Notes: a model not told the origin generated them from the letters alone. A DNA stretch of 64,000 nt from Strigops habroptila (GCF_004027225.2 NC_044278.2:61144243-61208242); one strand, 5' to 3'. Positions 46,601 to 61,320 are shown, counted from the first letter of the stretch. A program made the numbers and translations.

Positions 46601-48454
46601 TACAAAGGCACCTTCTTCCAGTCAAATACTCTATTTTGCACAGTGTTTATCACTAAATTGGCAATTGCTAATTGGTTATGATAATATTATTGTTTAAAGA
46701 GGCATCTAATTTCACATGAGCTGCCTACTCTTTTCCAGCATTCCTGTATTTGATAGGGAAATTAGAAACATCTTAGAAGCTTACAAATTCACTGCTCTGC
46801 CTCAATTCCTGAAATGATTCTCTCTTTAATGAAATGTGAATCCTGCAGGATTAGCAGGTAATGAACGTTGTAGTTGTTCATTTCTCTAGGCTGTTTTTAA
46901 GGTCTGTGCTGTTGCTTTTATAATTTATCTGTGCTTTCATTGTCTAAGACTCAAGGGTTTACTGTGTACACCTGATCTGGTAGACATTTGAGTTCCATTG
47001 CTGGCATTTTCAGAATAAAGAACTGTTTTGTCATGCAAATACTGAAATGTCTCTTTGAAGCCAATTATTAAAGAAAACCTGACGTAACAGCAAATGTCCT
47101 AGACAGCCTGTCAAACATATGCTGCCAGTGTCATATGTTAATACTAATCCTGCGTTAGAAAACAACAATTCCTTGGCTTTTATAGTGCACAACTTTAATG
47201 TTAATAGGATTTTTCATATGCATGTAAGTAACTTTCTGAAGATCTTTAAACTGTAAGCTGTTTAAACCAGGACTTATATTTATATTTGTCTCCTGTTCTT
47301 GACAAAGTATTTTTACAAAAAAAAACGAACAGCAAAACAAAACAAAACTCAAACCCTAAATACAATAGCATTTTTCACATGGTTCCCAGATTAGTTACCC
47401 AACTGGCTACGACTGAGTGTCTTCTCTTTGTAGACCTTGGCTTGAGTTTTGCATATGAATGGCTGTCTAGAACACTGAAGCAACTCTGAGAACGGTGCAG
47501 TGGTAAATTGTATACGTACACATAAGTTTGTAAGTATATAGATGAAGAACCTAATTAGAACAGTTTGAACTCACATATATTTTAAAGTATTTTTTAAAGA
47601 CTTGGAACGTGGAATATTTGAAATATATTGGCTCATACTAACAAAAATATTTAATTCATAGACTTCTCATGCTGTAGATCTATGTCTTGCAGATTTTTAA
47701 AATTATCCAAAGAGCGATAAGTGTAAGTAAGTAAGTGAAATGTCACCAGGACCTTCCCAACAACTATCAGGAATTCCATAGTAAGTATACTGTGTGTAAA
47801 TATACACACAATTAAAACATTTTGTTTCATTACTGCAATATCCTCTTCCTCTAAAATGATATGGATGATACACAGATATTCTGCTCAGAGCAAAAGCTTT
47901 TAGAACAAAAACTTAGTGCAAAACCTCCCAAAGTGATTATTTGTCTTCACTCTCCGAGACCCAACTGAAGAAGAAATACTTTGCAAGTCAATCATTTTAT
48001 AAAGACATCAAAGTGAAATCAAGAGGGAGAATGAAGTGCAAATCACCACCATAAATTCTGATCTTGTCACAGCCAAAATCTCCAATGCAAGGTCAATGCA
48101 GGGGAAAATGAAAAATATTAGACACTGAAGGTCTTGCTTCCAATAAATAAAATTTCCAGATGCATATTGGTCCCTTTCATCAATTACTTGAAATGATTGA
48201 CAAATTACATTGCTGCCACCTGCAGTCAATGAAGGGGTTTGAGGAGGATTAGTTTAGTTTCTGCAGTGCTTTTGTCTGACCATACTAATATTAACGAGCT
48301 CTGCCAAACCCTAACATCTCAGGCAGGTCTAAGTTAATCTTGTTTGTGTAAAACAAATCCAAAATAATTCTGAGCAAATCAGTGGCACTTGAAATTGCCA
48401 CTGAAGAAAGGCAAGGGTCAGCAGAACTGCTGCCTTGGGCTTTCAAGGGGCTGA
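40691..48454. other. Downstream flank, no gene recognised
   Basis: AT-rich with no exon or RNA gene I can support. Simple sequences seen: (TA)n at 45052-45066, an (AAAAC)n-like stretch at about 47318-47348, and a few GTAA units near 47724-47737. The short open frames are of chance length. Confidence 0.6.
45052..45066 (+). repeat. (TA)n microsatellite
   Basis: About seven alternating TA units followed by TGTATATG. Confidence 0.85.
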
Positions 48455-49080
48455 CTGGTCTGTTTAGGATCCTGGTTGACGGAGTCCCTTGGAAGAAGTC
48501 CTGAAGGGAAAAGGAGTCCAGGACAGCTGGACATTCTTCAAGAAGGAAATCTTAGAGGCACAGGAGCAGGCTGTCGCTGTTGCTGTGTGCTGAAAGATGA
48601 GCCGGCGGGGAAGACTGGCCTGGCTGAACAAAGAGCTTTGACTGGAACTCAGGGAAAAAGAAGAGAGCTTATGGCCTTTGGAAGAAGTGGTAGGCCACTC
48701 AAGAGGACTACAAGGATGTCGTGAAGTTATGCAGGGAGAAAATTAGAAGGGACAAAACCCAATCAGAACTTCATTAGGCTGCTGCCTTAGAAAGCAATCA
48801 AGAATGTTTCTCTAAACACATTATCAAAAAAAAGCAGGCTAAGGAGAATCTTCATCCTTTATTGTATGTAGGGGAAACATAGTGACAAAGGATGAGGAAA
48901 AGGATGAGGTACTCAATGGCTTCTTTGCCTCAGTCTTTAATAGTCAGACAAGTTGTTCTACAGGTACTCAGCCCCCTGAGGTGGAAGACAGGGATGGGGA
49001 GCAGAAGCAAGCACCCAGAATCCAAGGGAAAACGGTCAGCGACCTGCTACAACACTTCAACACACAAATCTACTTCTCAG
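48455..49080 (+). mobile_element. CR1 LINE fragment: ORF2 segment before the reverse transcriptase
   Basis: The frame from 48882 reads KDEEKDEVLNGFFASVFNSQ and then EDRDGEQ, a recognisable CR1 ORF2 linker that precedes the reverse transcriptase. Upstream DNA (CCAGGACAGCTGGACATTCT at about 48520, and CTGGCTGAACAAAGAGCTTT at about 48618) matches the part before it in another frame. It differs from the copy in intron 4 at these positions, suggesting another CR1 subfamily. It stops inside ORF2 (near DLLQHFNTQ) with no 3' tail. The reading frame is broken, so it is inactive. Confidence 0.85.
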
Positions 49081-52000
49081 CAGGCACCACAAATGGATTG
49101 TTAGCTCAAGTTGAAAGGATATTTAACATGTGATTTTTTTAAGGCATTAGCAAGACCGTGAGAGTTGTTGAGACAATGCCCGACATCACTACATAGAAGA
49201 AATAAAGCAATTTACAAGTCCATCCTGCTTTAAGTACTCTGCTATTTAGACAGCTCACACAGAGTATCATCACAGATCTGAAAAAAGGCTTCTGTGTCAC
49301 TAAAATTGGACAGAGAGCAATATGAACAGTATAGCTCTGTTTCAAAAGACCTATTTATCATGCAAAATGGGACAGAATGAATTCACCAGCTCACCTTAGG
49401 CAGAGCTGCAAAAGCAGACTGCTAGAAAGTTTGATGAAGGAGATGCTCTGAAGGACATCTGCAGACCTGCAAAACATAGTATTGAGAACCTTTGACGTCA
49501 GGAATTGAGTTCTAGATGTGGGTTGTCATGTTGCATAAAAAAGTTATTATTTGAGACATATACTTGAGGCCTTTGTTTTCTGCTCAGGTAAATACTGCAT
49601 CTTATGTTTCCCCATGAAATGAACATGGGGAATGAACATCACTAGAGGTACCTTCCCACAGGCCAGTACTGTAGAGAACAAAGGCAAGCTGCCTAAAATT
49701 TTGAGATGGCTGTTTTAATGCTAGCTAAGTGCTTCATTCACATCCAGGGGAAAATTAAACTCTCACAACCTTCTTTATTAGAGGTCCCTGTATCTGCATC
49801 TTCTTGTGCTCTACAAGCCTGGACTTACTGCTCGGTTTAAATAACTGTTCTGTTCCAAGTCCATGGTAGGATGCTTTCACACCCTTTTTTTGTGCTTTCA
49901 AATTCCTTAACATTGAAAGTCCTGGACATATACTGTGCTCTTAACAATAAGAAGATTGGAATGCTTCTTGTGTAAAGTTGGGGTTTTTTTCAAGTTAGTT
50001 TTCTGTTTATATTTCCTAGGAAAATGTATATTCTCCAGCTGAAAATATCATCTGATACAGGAGACTGCACTATTCAGGCAGTTTAATTATCAAAATGCAA
50101 TACCATGAGACAAATATACTTGGCATTTATATGTCTTGTGCACTATTTGAAAATGATGGCAGAATTGTGTCCAGAGCTTCTATTGCAACCAAAAGCTATT
50201 TTGTTTTTCTCCTAAAAACTTTATTGCCAGATACTTGTATTGCAGGCATTTTCCAAGATGGTTTCTAATTTTGGTTATTTTATTCTCATGGATCCAGTTT
50301 TCTAAGCCACTCTCCAACCCTCCTTACAACTGCTATTCATGGGTGACCTGCACATGCAAGCAGTAGACCCAGCAAGACCTTGGCTTACAAGCAAATTTCA
50401 CAAATAACTAAAAGAGCAATTTTGTTAAAGCAAATAAACTGTCATGCAACCATAAGTGGTTTTATTGTTAAAAGATCTGTAATTATTTGTTTGATTTCCA
50501 AAACTGATTCATTAACCAACATTAACCACCCGAGGGGAGATATGTGTGTTATAAATCCAAGATATTGATACTATGCTGATAGGTGAATGAGGACATCGCA
50601 ACGAATTTTTGCAGTTACAGACTTTAAATACAGAATGGGAAACAGACAAATGTCTCCCTGAGGGGCTATTAAGAAGCAGAAATCTTAATGAGCTCATCAC
50701 TTCTAAAACCTGAATACCTGCCTGGGGACAGACAATGTGAATGGTAGAGGAATCATGCAGTTATGTTTCTCTTCAAGCGTAGCATCCAGCTAAGTTCATC
50801 TTATGTTTGCTGTCACACAATGCAACATGCACCAAAGCAAGACCGAGCAAGGCAGAAGTTATATTAACCTAAAGTGACATTTTGTTTTCTAGTCATTCCT
50901 GTAAAAGATGAGAATGCAAACTCTTCAAACAAAGTAGGTTTTCTGATTCTTTTACATTTGTTTATCCTATTTCGTCTTCAGCTGCAAATATGGTTTTTGG
51001 AAATCTTGGGTGTTTCTGCAGGAGCTAAGCAAGTGGGTAGTGTTTGGTTTGTAAAATTTAAGCCTTCCTGGTCAGAAATACAACATCCACTAAACCACTG
51101 ACTTTTGTAACCTCTCAAACCCTATAAACGCACAATATTATCATCTTGGATCTTTATTCTTCCTGTGGAAAAAAACATATCAAACACAGATTTATTTTTT
51201 TTCTTACTGGCTTCTGGAAAGTATTTATAAGCTCTTAAACATATAAAGCTAAAAATCTGCATGTGTGCCTCTCTGTTAATCAAGTCAGTATATATTTGTG
51301 ACGAAAACTGTTAATCTGGAATATATCAAGTTCCTCAAGTTCTCTTTACAAATCCAGTTATCCTCACAAATGAGATATGTTTTAAAGGTTGTTCTGTGAG
51401 CATCCTGCTAAACATCTTTTGATATGGACAGTAGTTCCTCCAAGGGCCAGTTTAGCCTGTATGACGTGAGTTGGTTTTGTTTTCTTTTTCATTTCTGCTT
51501 GGCAATCCAGGGACTTGATGATTCACTTGCGCCATGTGATGTTCAGGGTGGTGCATTAAGCCTTGGTAATTTTTAAATTGAGATGTGGGGGAAGGAATCT
51601 TTTTTCCCTGGTAACTGGCCTTGGGAAAGGGAAGACTGCCTCCTACAGAAAACAGGTAATGGTCTCGGGACTTCAATGCAAAATCCCAGCTCTGTGTAGC
51701 CTTTAGGCCAGGGCAAGAAAGGGGGGATGTCTTTTCCCAAGCTGCTGTGCGTTAAGGAAAGAAACAGGACTGAACAGAATATGTCTGTAAAATTGCAGCC
51801 TAAGTGTATGCCTGGCTCTTGTTCTTCTTCAGTATCCCTTATCTGTAGATAATGGCAAAGCAAGAACAGACCCACAACTCAGTATTTGGAGACCAGAATC
51901 CTTTTCCTTTTATTTTCATGCTACGCATTGTCCTGCTGTCTGCTGGCCATTTATCACAGTAAAGCCCCAGTCTGGCATCTCACCAGTGCTCAGCTTCACT

Positions 52001-55000
52001 ACTTGGTACCTACCCTATTTGGGGGCTGCCATAAGACAAAAAAGCAGGTGTCTCATCCCCTTGCTAGATCACCATACAGTCAGCATCTCATAGGCACTGC
52101 AGGCACTTAGGAGCAAGCAAATGGTCACTGGCTCCCCAGCTTCATGCTAGGTGACAGGCAGGGACACTGTAGAGATGGTTAGGCTATAGTCCATAGGTAT
52201 GGGCAAGTGTCTTGCAGAGACCTAAAACATAATTTTCACAATATTGCTGTGGGTTGTATGGCATAATTTCAAAGTTGGTTCTGTCAACAAAGAGAACCAA
52301 GTCAGATGATTAAATAAAAAAAAAAAAAAAGAGAAAAAACAAAACATGGGAGTGGGCAACCTACCAAATGGGCACGTGAACACAACTGTAGTCACAAACA
52401 TGCATTTCAGAGAGAAAAAAATACCAAGAGAACAAAAGTGTTGTTTTACAGTAGTACTGTTGTCTCTGTTTCTCCAGCTGATTTCTTTGTGAATTCTTAA
52501 ATTTCCAGCAACATTGCATGTAGATGTATTTTTATTTTTTTACACCAGTCTTTCCTACTCTCTTAGCTTTCAAACTCCTTTTATGAGCATTTCAATCATG
52601 TGCTCCAGCTGGAGACCTATCAATGACTAACAACCGTGGGAGCTGATTTCACATAAACTAGGCAAAAGTCCAGCACACAACTTAGAAGCAGTTATTCTGA
52701 CCAAGTTCATGACCTGAAGGAGCTCACTGTGGCTCTGCTACTTGTACCTGTAGTTCTTCAGTCATTACAGGGCTGAAGGCTACACCGAGCACAGAGCAAA
52801 TTGGATGCAGTTTATCCCACTTCATCCTACTTAGAGCTAAATGGAATAAACCAGCACAGCAGGAGTAAATGGGCCATGGCAAAACTGATCTTAACCTCCA
52901 TCCCCCTGATTTGGCAGCCAGGCACTAGGGCAGGAGACAAGATAACTCCTGTCAGCTCCAGCAGGCTCTGTAATGCAATTTGACAAATCCAATAGATAGC
53001 TCTTATTAATGTAACTAAATGAATTATTGTAAATGGGAGAGGTGGACATTGATCTGATTTCATGTATGCATTTTGCTTCGGAGGAGGGGAGATTGGCTTT
53101 AACTTTAAGCTGCTGCTGCCTGAGGTAGGAAGTCACTGTAATGAATCAGTTCTGCAGTTTCAATATCCCCAAACCACCCATTTAACACCAATATCAATAA
53201 AGATAAAAGGGAAATACAGAAGAGCACTGTGGATACAGAGCTATCAGTGTTCATACTTGGACATTCAAGTGAATATCCAGGGCCAGCTTTTCCTAAATAT
53301 GAATACATGTTTTGCTTTCCTGGTGGTGGAATAGGACTAACAAGGATATGTACATGTTGTCTATTGTGTTGAATACTACAATCCTGATGAAAGGCAAGGA
53401 TACCCTGACTATATTCCTGAATAATAGCACCTCCTACATGAACTGCTTAAATTATATATTTCCCAGCACATCTGGTGCAAATACACAGATAGCTTTCACA
53501 GAGAAAGCGTGCAAGTCCAGGTCTCTAAAATCAGGCACAGCAATTCAGAGTTTAAAGAAACATTAATATTCCTGCCATGTTATCAGGGCTGGGACACAGG
53601 AATAGCCAAGTGTCAAACTTGGATATCTGATTTGAAAATGTACTTTCGTACATCTTCATATTCTCACAAGTTAGGTCTGAAAAAGCTACAGGGGAGCTTA
53701 TGTTCTCCCCTTCTCTCTTGCCCATGCCCAGAGCTAAAAATCCCGCCGTATAGTTGCCAAGCACACCGATAGCATGGAAAACCTCCCAGTAATGGGAAAA
53801 ATCAAGCAAAATAGTATAAGCAGAATAAAGGCTGATTTAACATGCAGAAGAGGAAGTCATCTTGAAACCATGTAATGTGATAGACTTCTGGGAAAGGAAA
53901 TTTAGCAACTCTTGGCTTCATAGAGCTATCTTTCAAGATAGATAGGACTAGCAACATATCTTGCTGAGCCACTGTGCCAAATATGTGAGATTCTCTCAAG
54001 TGGTTCAGCCAGAGTGGTTCAGCTAGAATGGTTCAGCTTTCTGCATTCTGCAAACTGATGTGTTTTCTTTTGTTTCTATCCAATATAACACTTTCCCTGT
54101 TCAGCTGTGCAAAAATATTTGTAGGGGATTTTTATTCTTACCAAACAGAGAGGTTTAGTTTTACTTTTGCATTTATTTTGATTTAGATAATTTGGTTAAC
54201 AGTGAGTAGCTGATTTAAAGTGGCAATTTTATTCAGGATTTTTTTAAATTATTCTTCTAACATCACAGTGGAAGAGACCTTTTCCTCAAGTATGGCATGT
54301 ACAAATGAAATCCATATCTCACAAGTATTAGGGAAAAAATATGTCTGCAGGTTCAATATTAGCTTAGATTTCTTTTACTAAAGGTGTTTGATTTTAAGGT
54401 ATCATCTCATGCATCGGCTCATTGTTATGAGGAAGACTGTCTACACACCAGAGCAGAAAACCACTCTTTCACCAGTTTTGAAAGTTCTGGACAAGGTTGC
54501 ACCTGAAGATCTTCCCCAGCTCTTTGCCAAAGTGCCCCTTTAAAGGCAGAAGTCCTGGTTGCAGAGACAGGAGGCATCATAGCTGTCAAAAAAGCACATT
54601 CTCTCAGTGCAGAGACCTCTGCTACTTCTGGCAGTCTCCATCAATCTGCAGGTTTCATCTAATTTCAGTAGGAAGTTGTGCAAGAAGCATAAGCAGCAGA
54701 TAACTCTCTGAGAAGAAAGCATTAGTTTCCCTCTCTCTTCTTCTGCATTTCTGTGGAAGGATATTACAATGACCACTGAAATAAAGAAATTATCAGGATT
54801 ATAGTGGGAGAGAAATTCCAGTTTCTCAAAGTGAGTCCAAGAAATGAACTTCAGGGTTGCCCTGCTTCCCCCGTTTTGAATTTCTGATACAGAGAGAACA
54901 GTTCTGTTACTCAGGCAAAGGTACACATCCCTCTTCCAATTTTGAGAAAAATGTGATCATTACCCAGCTATCTTTTGCAGAATGAGTTATTGATATCTGT

Positions 55001-55518
55001 TTGCTGATCCAATATACCGTGCTATAATACACCAGAGACCTTGGATTACTTCTGACTTCATCTCTGCTTTATGTACTATAAAGATGCCTATTCCCTCAAC
55101 AATCAGTGCTAACAGACCTTTCAAAAATGTTGCTGGGCAAATTGCATGGCCTTCCAAATTTAATTAACTGTTCAAGACAGCATATCTCAAATTAGTTTCT
55201 AAAATGGACCTGGGGCAAACACTGAAGCAGATGAATGACAATATTACTTACCACGGTAAGTCATCGGCTTGTACAGCTTAAATATTGCCTGCTCAGCCTG
55301 ATGGTAAGGTAGAAATTCACTATTCCTAGGGAGGGCATGAAGGGAAAATAAGAAAAAAGAAATCTGAATGTAGCCTCCATTTCAGAAAGTCCCTATACCC
55401 CTAATTTTGGTATAGACAGGTTACAGCAGGGAAAGGATCTCTATGCCTCTTTCATATCAACATGCGTTGGTCTGCTGCTCACTGCTGCCAGAAGCACATC
55501 TGCCTTTAAGTACTCTGC

Positions 55519-55572
55519 ATGTGTGTATATGTGCATACGTTTATACATGTACATATATGTATCTATATATAT
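55519..55572 (+). repeat. Degenerate (TATG/TACA)n alternating purine-pyrimidine tract
   Basis: Alternating purine and pyrimidine steps (GTGTGTATATGTGCATACG and onward to CTATATATAT) over about 50 nt. Simple sequence only. Confidence 0.75.
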
Positions 55573-57739
55573 TTTAGTCAGGAAGAAAAGAGCCTAAACC
55601 TTAAGAAACACTGCTGGGGGGAAAAAAAAAAAAAGGAAAGAAATAAAACAAAGGTCTACAACACAAGAAACTCCAGAGGGCTTGGAACAAGTCCTGAAGA
55701 TTAAATTCTCCTTCCCCTTAGAGAGGACAGATCAGCAGAGAGAGCAGTCCCCACACTTATACTGGAGGAAGTTAAAAATGGCAACTACTATTTCCCCTCA
55801 TAAAACTCAAATGAGATACCCCTAAAACTCAAATGGGTGGCTTAAGATGTTCCTGTTTGTTCTCTACAAATGAGGTCACTAGGAAGAGTGAAATGTCACC
55901 AGAAGGAGCAAGCGATACCTCAACCACTACTACTGGTCACTGTGGAAATAGGAATAAAAGTATGGATTTACCCTTTCCCACCATGCTTTTATTTTGGAGA
56001 GCTGCCTTTTTAGGCACAGAGGCCAGGGTCTTGGGGTATCTTCATGTTGCAGAAGAATGCTGAGCAGCTTTGAGCAAGACCACAGAAAGAGAAGGTCCAA
56101 GCAGTACTTCTAAAACATAGATGATGGAGTTTGCTAAAGCTGGCTTTGAATAAGAAATCCCACAGGTCACTACTGTATAGAGAGCTTTCACATTCTCAGA
56201 TGCTGGAAGATCAAACCAGCAGTAAGACTTTGTCTTAATTTGTGATTATGTCTGAGTGGAGAGCTAGGTGCTGTCTGCTTGGCTAATACAAGAGCTTAAA
56301 TGAGGGACAGCAGAGATAAACTGGATCTGCAACACTTTAGATACCTCTCTGATCTGAGGAGACAGGAGATTACATCCTGATACATTTACAGTGTTCTGTT
56401 GCAGTGAATCACTTTAGTTCTTCCCTGTGCTACTGAGTTAAATAAAGGAGTTCTGATCTTACGCTGCATGGTCTGGATAGTTTTTTTCCCTGACAGAAAA
56501 AAACTTTATTTCAGCAGTAAATTGTATGGGAGACAGTAGATTTGATGACTTGCTTGCTTGAAATAAAATGCAAAAGCCAGCACCTAAAATTTTACCGGCT
56601 CTCAAGGCCAAGGTCAGACTGAGAGAGCCAAAGGAATGGCACTGGCTTTATTGCTCAAAGTACTAGAAACCGGGAGAGAAGAGAAGCAATAATCTGAATT
56701 TTCATTGGTTTAGAGGTTCCCTTGGGATGAAAGTATGTATGTGTATTTTCAGTAAAAATCCAGCACTGAGCTCACTGCTGTGCCTAGGGAGACAGCATCT
56801 GGATAGCATTATTCCACTGTGTTCATTCCTTTTACTCATTTTTCCCCCCTGTAAATAGTATTCACCATAAATGGATGTATCTTGCATTTGTGTTTTTGTT
56901 TTATGTTTTTCTATGTATAACTAATAGTTTAATAAGCCATTAAAGCATATTATTCTTATTTAATCTTCTGGTCCCATTGGCCGTGTCTCGCCTGATGGGC
57001 TTGGGAACACTTTCTAGCATCTGTGCTCTGCTGCCTCTGCCCTTATCAACTGCTGCATATCTATAAGAGCAAGACTCAGGCACACAGCCTTGTTCTACTC
57101 CACCATGCATTGTTTCTACAGACAGAGAAGCAAATTGCCCAGAAAAGGCAGGTGCCATGGCATACTCTTTTCGTTGTCCCATTTCAGACAGCCGAGGACC
57201 CAGTACCCTGGGAGGTACTTCAGTGCATAGCCACCACTCAGTCGTGATGAGAAAAAGGACGTGCTCATTGGCTTTGACCCAAACAGCACATCCTTAAACA
57301 ATATGTCCTTTAAAGGCTGGTGAATTTGGTTTCTGTAAGAACCTGTGGCCATTTTACAGCTGCCCAAAGCATTTGGAGAGCCAGCTGGTGGCGTGCCAGG
57401 CCTTCCATCTTCCTAGAACTGTTTCTTCTTACTGAACTGAAAGTGCCAAGTATCTCCAGTAACTCTTAGTCTCTTAGGTCTTAGCAAAACCCCTCTCAGC
57501 AAACTAAAGGATAAATGAGCATTGATTGCACTTGTCTGGCTTGTCCCCCTGCCAGCCATGGTTCCTTGACCATCGTAGCCATGAGTTTCACTTCGTAACA
57601 GACTACCTCATGGCTTTCCAACTAATCAGGCAGTGTGGTGACCAGCAGAGCACTGGCATATTGCTTTCCAAAATAGTGGGATACAGCTGGCCAGCAGCTA
57701 GAATCCAGAGTTACCAATACAAAAATCTGTTTTGTACTT

Positions 57740-57765
57740 AAAAAAAAAAAAAAAAAAAAAAAAAA
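57740..57765 (+). repeat. Poly(A) tract
   Basis: 26 consecutive A, preceded by an open frame that ends immediately before it (57526-57741), as with the tract at 23180. No retroelement body recognised upstream. Confidence 0.85.
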
Positions 57766-58035
57766 TTCTAATGCATTTTACTGTGTGTTCACTAATTGTT
57801 TTAACAGTTTATCTGTGCATTTCATGCAGGAGTATATAAAACCTCACTGCTGGAATAACTATCCTTCTAGATATCTGGAACACTGCCCACTTGCAAGTAT
57901 ATTCCTGGAAATTTGCAGGTGTGGTTTGGGCCTAGTGATGCTGAGCGGCTCTGATTTCTGTTAGGCATGTCAAACCCAACAGGGATAGTATTCCACCATA
58001 GTACAGGACCTGTCAGCAGAAGCTGACATATTTCT

Positions 58036-58533
58036 CTATGAGTTTTCATGTATAATTTTTGCAATTGAATAGGCCCAAGGCTGTTTTAGAAGTATATAGT
58101 GCTCTTCAAAAGACCTGAGTCTGTTGTCTGCATTACCTGTCCTGCAGAAGATAAGACACCTGAGGGGAAGAGAGTGATCCAACATTTGGGTCTCTGTGGT
58201 ACAGAGCTCCAGAGAGGCTCTGTATGCATGAAGAGAGCAGCTTAGAAAAGCTGTTATTTTCCACTGTGAATGGGAAACAGAGGCAAGCCAGAGCTTTTTC
58301 AATGTGAGAGAAACCAACATAATTTCTGTACTGTTATGATCTAAATGCTGCCCTGGGAGTCTTAGGGTGAGTGTGAGATCATGCAGAAGCAGAAGCAGTG
58401 CCAGCAGAGAGAAGCATCCCAATAATTCACCCAAGACAACCAGAACAAGTGATGGATGTTGCACTGACCACAACAGGTTTCCAAAGAACAGCAGTGTCAT
58501 TAGAGCAGGAACACATTTTGCCTCAGCTTCCAA
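58036..58533 (-). other. Unidentified 165-codon open frame, minus strand
   Basis: Starts MEAEAKCVPALMTLLFFGNL, followed by a strongly hydrophobic segment (about residues 29-51, rich in Leu and Val) and then unremarkable sequence. It could encode a membrane-anchored peptide if transcribed, but I recognise no family, and the length can arise by chance from a purine-rich + strand. Recorded as a weak candidate only. Confidence 0.12.
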
Positions 58534-61256
58534 GGAGTAACAGAATTAGCTCTGAGAAAAGCAAGCACCCTTCAATGAGATACCTGAGAAAAATGAGGTA
58601 CAGAATTGTTGCTCTTTTACTTGCATTTCTATGGTTGGATTTATGTTTGTCATGTAGCCATGAGTTCAGAGAGCATTAGAACATTTTAATGTCTGTCTCA
58701 AACAAACAGAATTACACTCTTCGGCAAAATTTTTCCATTCATCTGCCTTCCAACCTGTTGGCTTCATTCCCAAGAGGAAGTCTAGACATAGGTCTGGGAA
58801 TAGCTCTTCATTTGTACTGTATTTTTGGGAAAATGAGATCATCTTCATGCATTCAGAGCTCTAAAAAAGCTTCACCAACATCTATTGCTTTAAATAAGCC
58901 TATTTTGAACAACGTGATGATATGTAGAAATGCTTCAGGTAGATAGCCTAAAAAAAAAGGGTATGGTAACAGAAGCAATCTAGATATACCTGCACAGTCC
59001 ACTGCCCAAGCTAATGAAATCTTTTACTGGGGTAAGGTTGTTTTCGGCTACCTCTAAATTAAATCTCCTTCTGTTATCCCCAGAGCTAAAGCAAGGGCTG
59101 TTACCCAAGAAGCAAGACTGTGGATAGGCAAGGGGCAAGGAGAACATGATTACTTGGAAAAAAATAAATTTCACGAGATCTACAAGTGAATCTCTTCTTT
59201 ATATCTAGTCTCTCTGGTCTCTTTCAAATCCAGTTGAGGGTGAGGCTGTTCTTATAAGGTGAGTGTTAACCTGAACTCACAAAAGCTCATCTCCTGAAGG
59301 CTGGAACTCCAAATGTTGTTTTCTTTCTGGTTCATTCAGTTGGACAAAATAAATTATTCATCACACAGACACAGTGCAACCTCCTCAGAATCATCAGTAA
59401 AACCCCTAGAGAATGGAAAAGTTAAAGTGAAAAATCAGTCTTTACAAAGAGAACATTATGATAAAACTGAGTGTTTAAAGTATAGCAAACATATTTAAGA
59501 ACATAGAAAGGTTCAACTGTGGCCAGCCAATGGGAATATTTATGCTGGAGCAAGTGCACTTAGTTTAATGGATTATAGCTACTACCACCCTGACATGTGG
59601 TATCTGCAGTTCATCACACTAAATTCATTTACAGACCTAATGGGCAGTGCCATTGCCATGGACGCACATGACTGAGTAAAAGGAATACAGATCTAAGCAG
59701 GTCCAACGTGTGCTTCAGATACTGTTTTTAAATGCATTAAATAGGGCACAGCAAGAGTCAAAGTAATCTTTGATTTGTTGCTCCTTGCACTGATTTCCTT
59801 TTGCTGGGTCCACTCTTGAGTATGTATGGGAGCATGAAGGAATGAAAAGAAAAGGGGATAGTTTATAAAGGCCATGTGTTAGTAATTCTTTTCCAGACTC
59901 CTTTATATAATAAGGTGCCAACTACCAAGCTTTCACGTAATTTTATCTTGTTACCCCCTAGTCTTAACACCCTGATGCATTAAGTAGCCTGCTTGTACCG
60001 TTCACTTCAAAACAAGGAGGTATTTCACAATTCCTCTTAGTATGTGTGCTTCTCGGAATACTAGGATTAACTTGATTGTCAGTGTTTAAATGTCAAATGC
60101 TTTTCCAAAGGCCTATCATATGAGCCACCTTTACTGAAATGGGGTTTACATGCATCCCATAGGCCTGCCAGATTGAGCAGAAGATATTAGATACACTGAT
60201 TTGATAGTATTCATCCAGCCAACGTAATAATACCATTTATCATGCTGTAAGACAAAGCTCCCAAATTACTTCATAATACAGTCACAACTCACAAGGGAAA
60301 AATGCATAAAAGCATTTTACCTTTAGCTTTTGCAATCTGGTTTCCATTTGTTTTACACAAAGCTTTACACCCTCTTTTATTGATAACTATGTAGAAAGTT
60401 GCTTTGTAATAAATAGTCTAATCCAATACACAACATCAACATACGACACCATCGTAATGTGGAGAATCAGATATTTCTCAAGCTTATCATTCAGGTTGCT
60501 ATGCAGTCATAATGGTGAAATTATTTCATAAACAAATATGCGTCTCACAAATATTCATAAGGTTATTCTTCCTCCTTAGTACGAAACATAGCTGAGACAT
60601 CCAGCTGGGAGTGTTCCTTGAAAATAAAGATGTCTAAGACTTCTTGCATTCATCTTAAAAAGGTATTTTTTATATTTAGTGATTTACCCCATTTTTCTGT
60701 CACGTAAGCTTATCTGAAGATCAAACATCAAAAATAAAACTAATCTTTAATCCTGATACACTCAAATGTTTGTAGACAATCATCATATTTCTCCAGCTCC
60801 CAGCATTATATTCTAAGCTACCAATATTTAACTCTCTGGCTTTCCCTCAAATTCAATACTTCTTGTCCCCAGCTAGAAACTTCATCTCCTTTAAAATATT
60901 CTCTGCATTTAGATCTGAAATGGCCCTGCTGACATTAATATTATCACTAGTTACAGAAATAAGGAATTTCTTCATGTTCTGTTCATAGAACCCCCACTGT
61001 TTTATATTATATCTTATTCTCACTTGTCATAAGATGGTGGGGCTTCATCAATTCATATCCATCAAGGACTGCTATAGTTGTTCTAATTTCTTGCTAAAAG
61101 AGATGCAGCAACTATTGCACATTTTAGATTGGAAAAGTACAATTCAGTTCTGTTTTCTGTGTCTAGCATCACAAACATGAGTGAATCTGATCAGATGTAG
61201 AAAGCAAACAATCAAAGTTTATTTCTTAACAGTAAAAAACCCCAAATCGATTAGGT

Positions 61257-61320
61257 GGTTTCATATATAGTTATGTATATATGCACACACATATATGTAT
61301 GCCCATACATCTATATGTAC
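61257..61320 (+). repeat. Alternating TA/CA/TG tract
   Basis: TATATATAG, TATGTATATATGCACACACA and TATATGTATG follow each other over about 64 nt, a degenerate alternating purine-pyrimidine simple repeat. Confidence 0.75.

Noticed and set aside
54540..54926. 128-codon minus-strand open frame
   Set aside because: No family resemblance and no splice or promoter context; a chance frame is the simplest reading.
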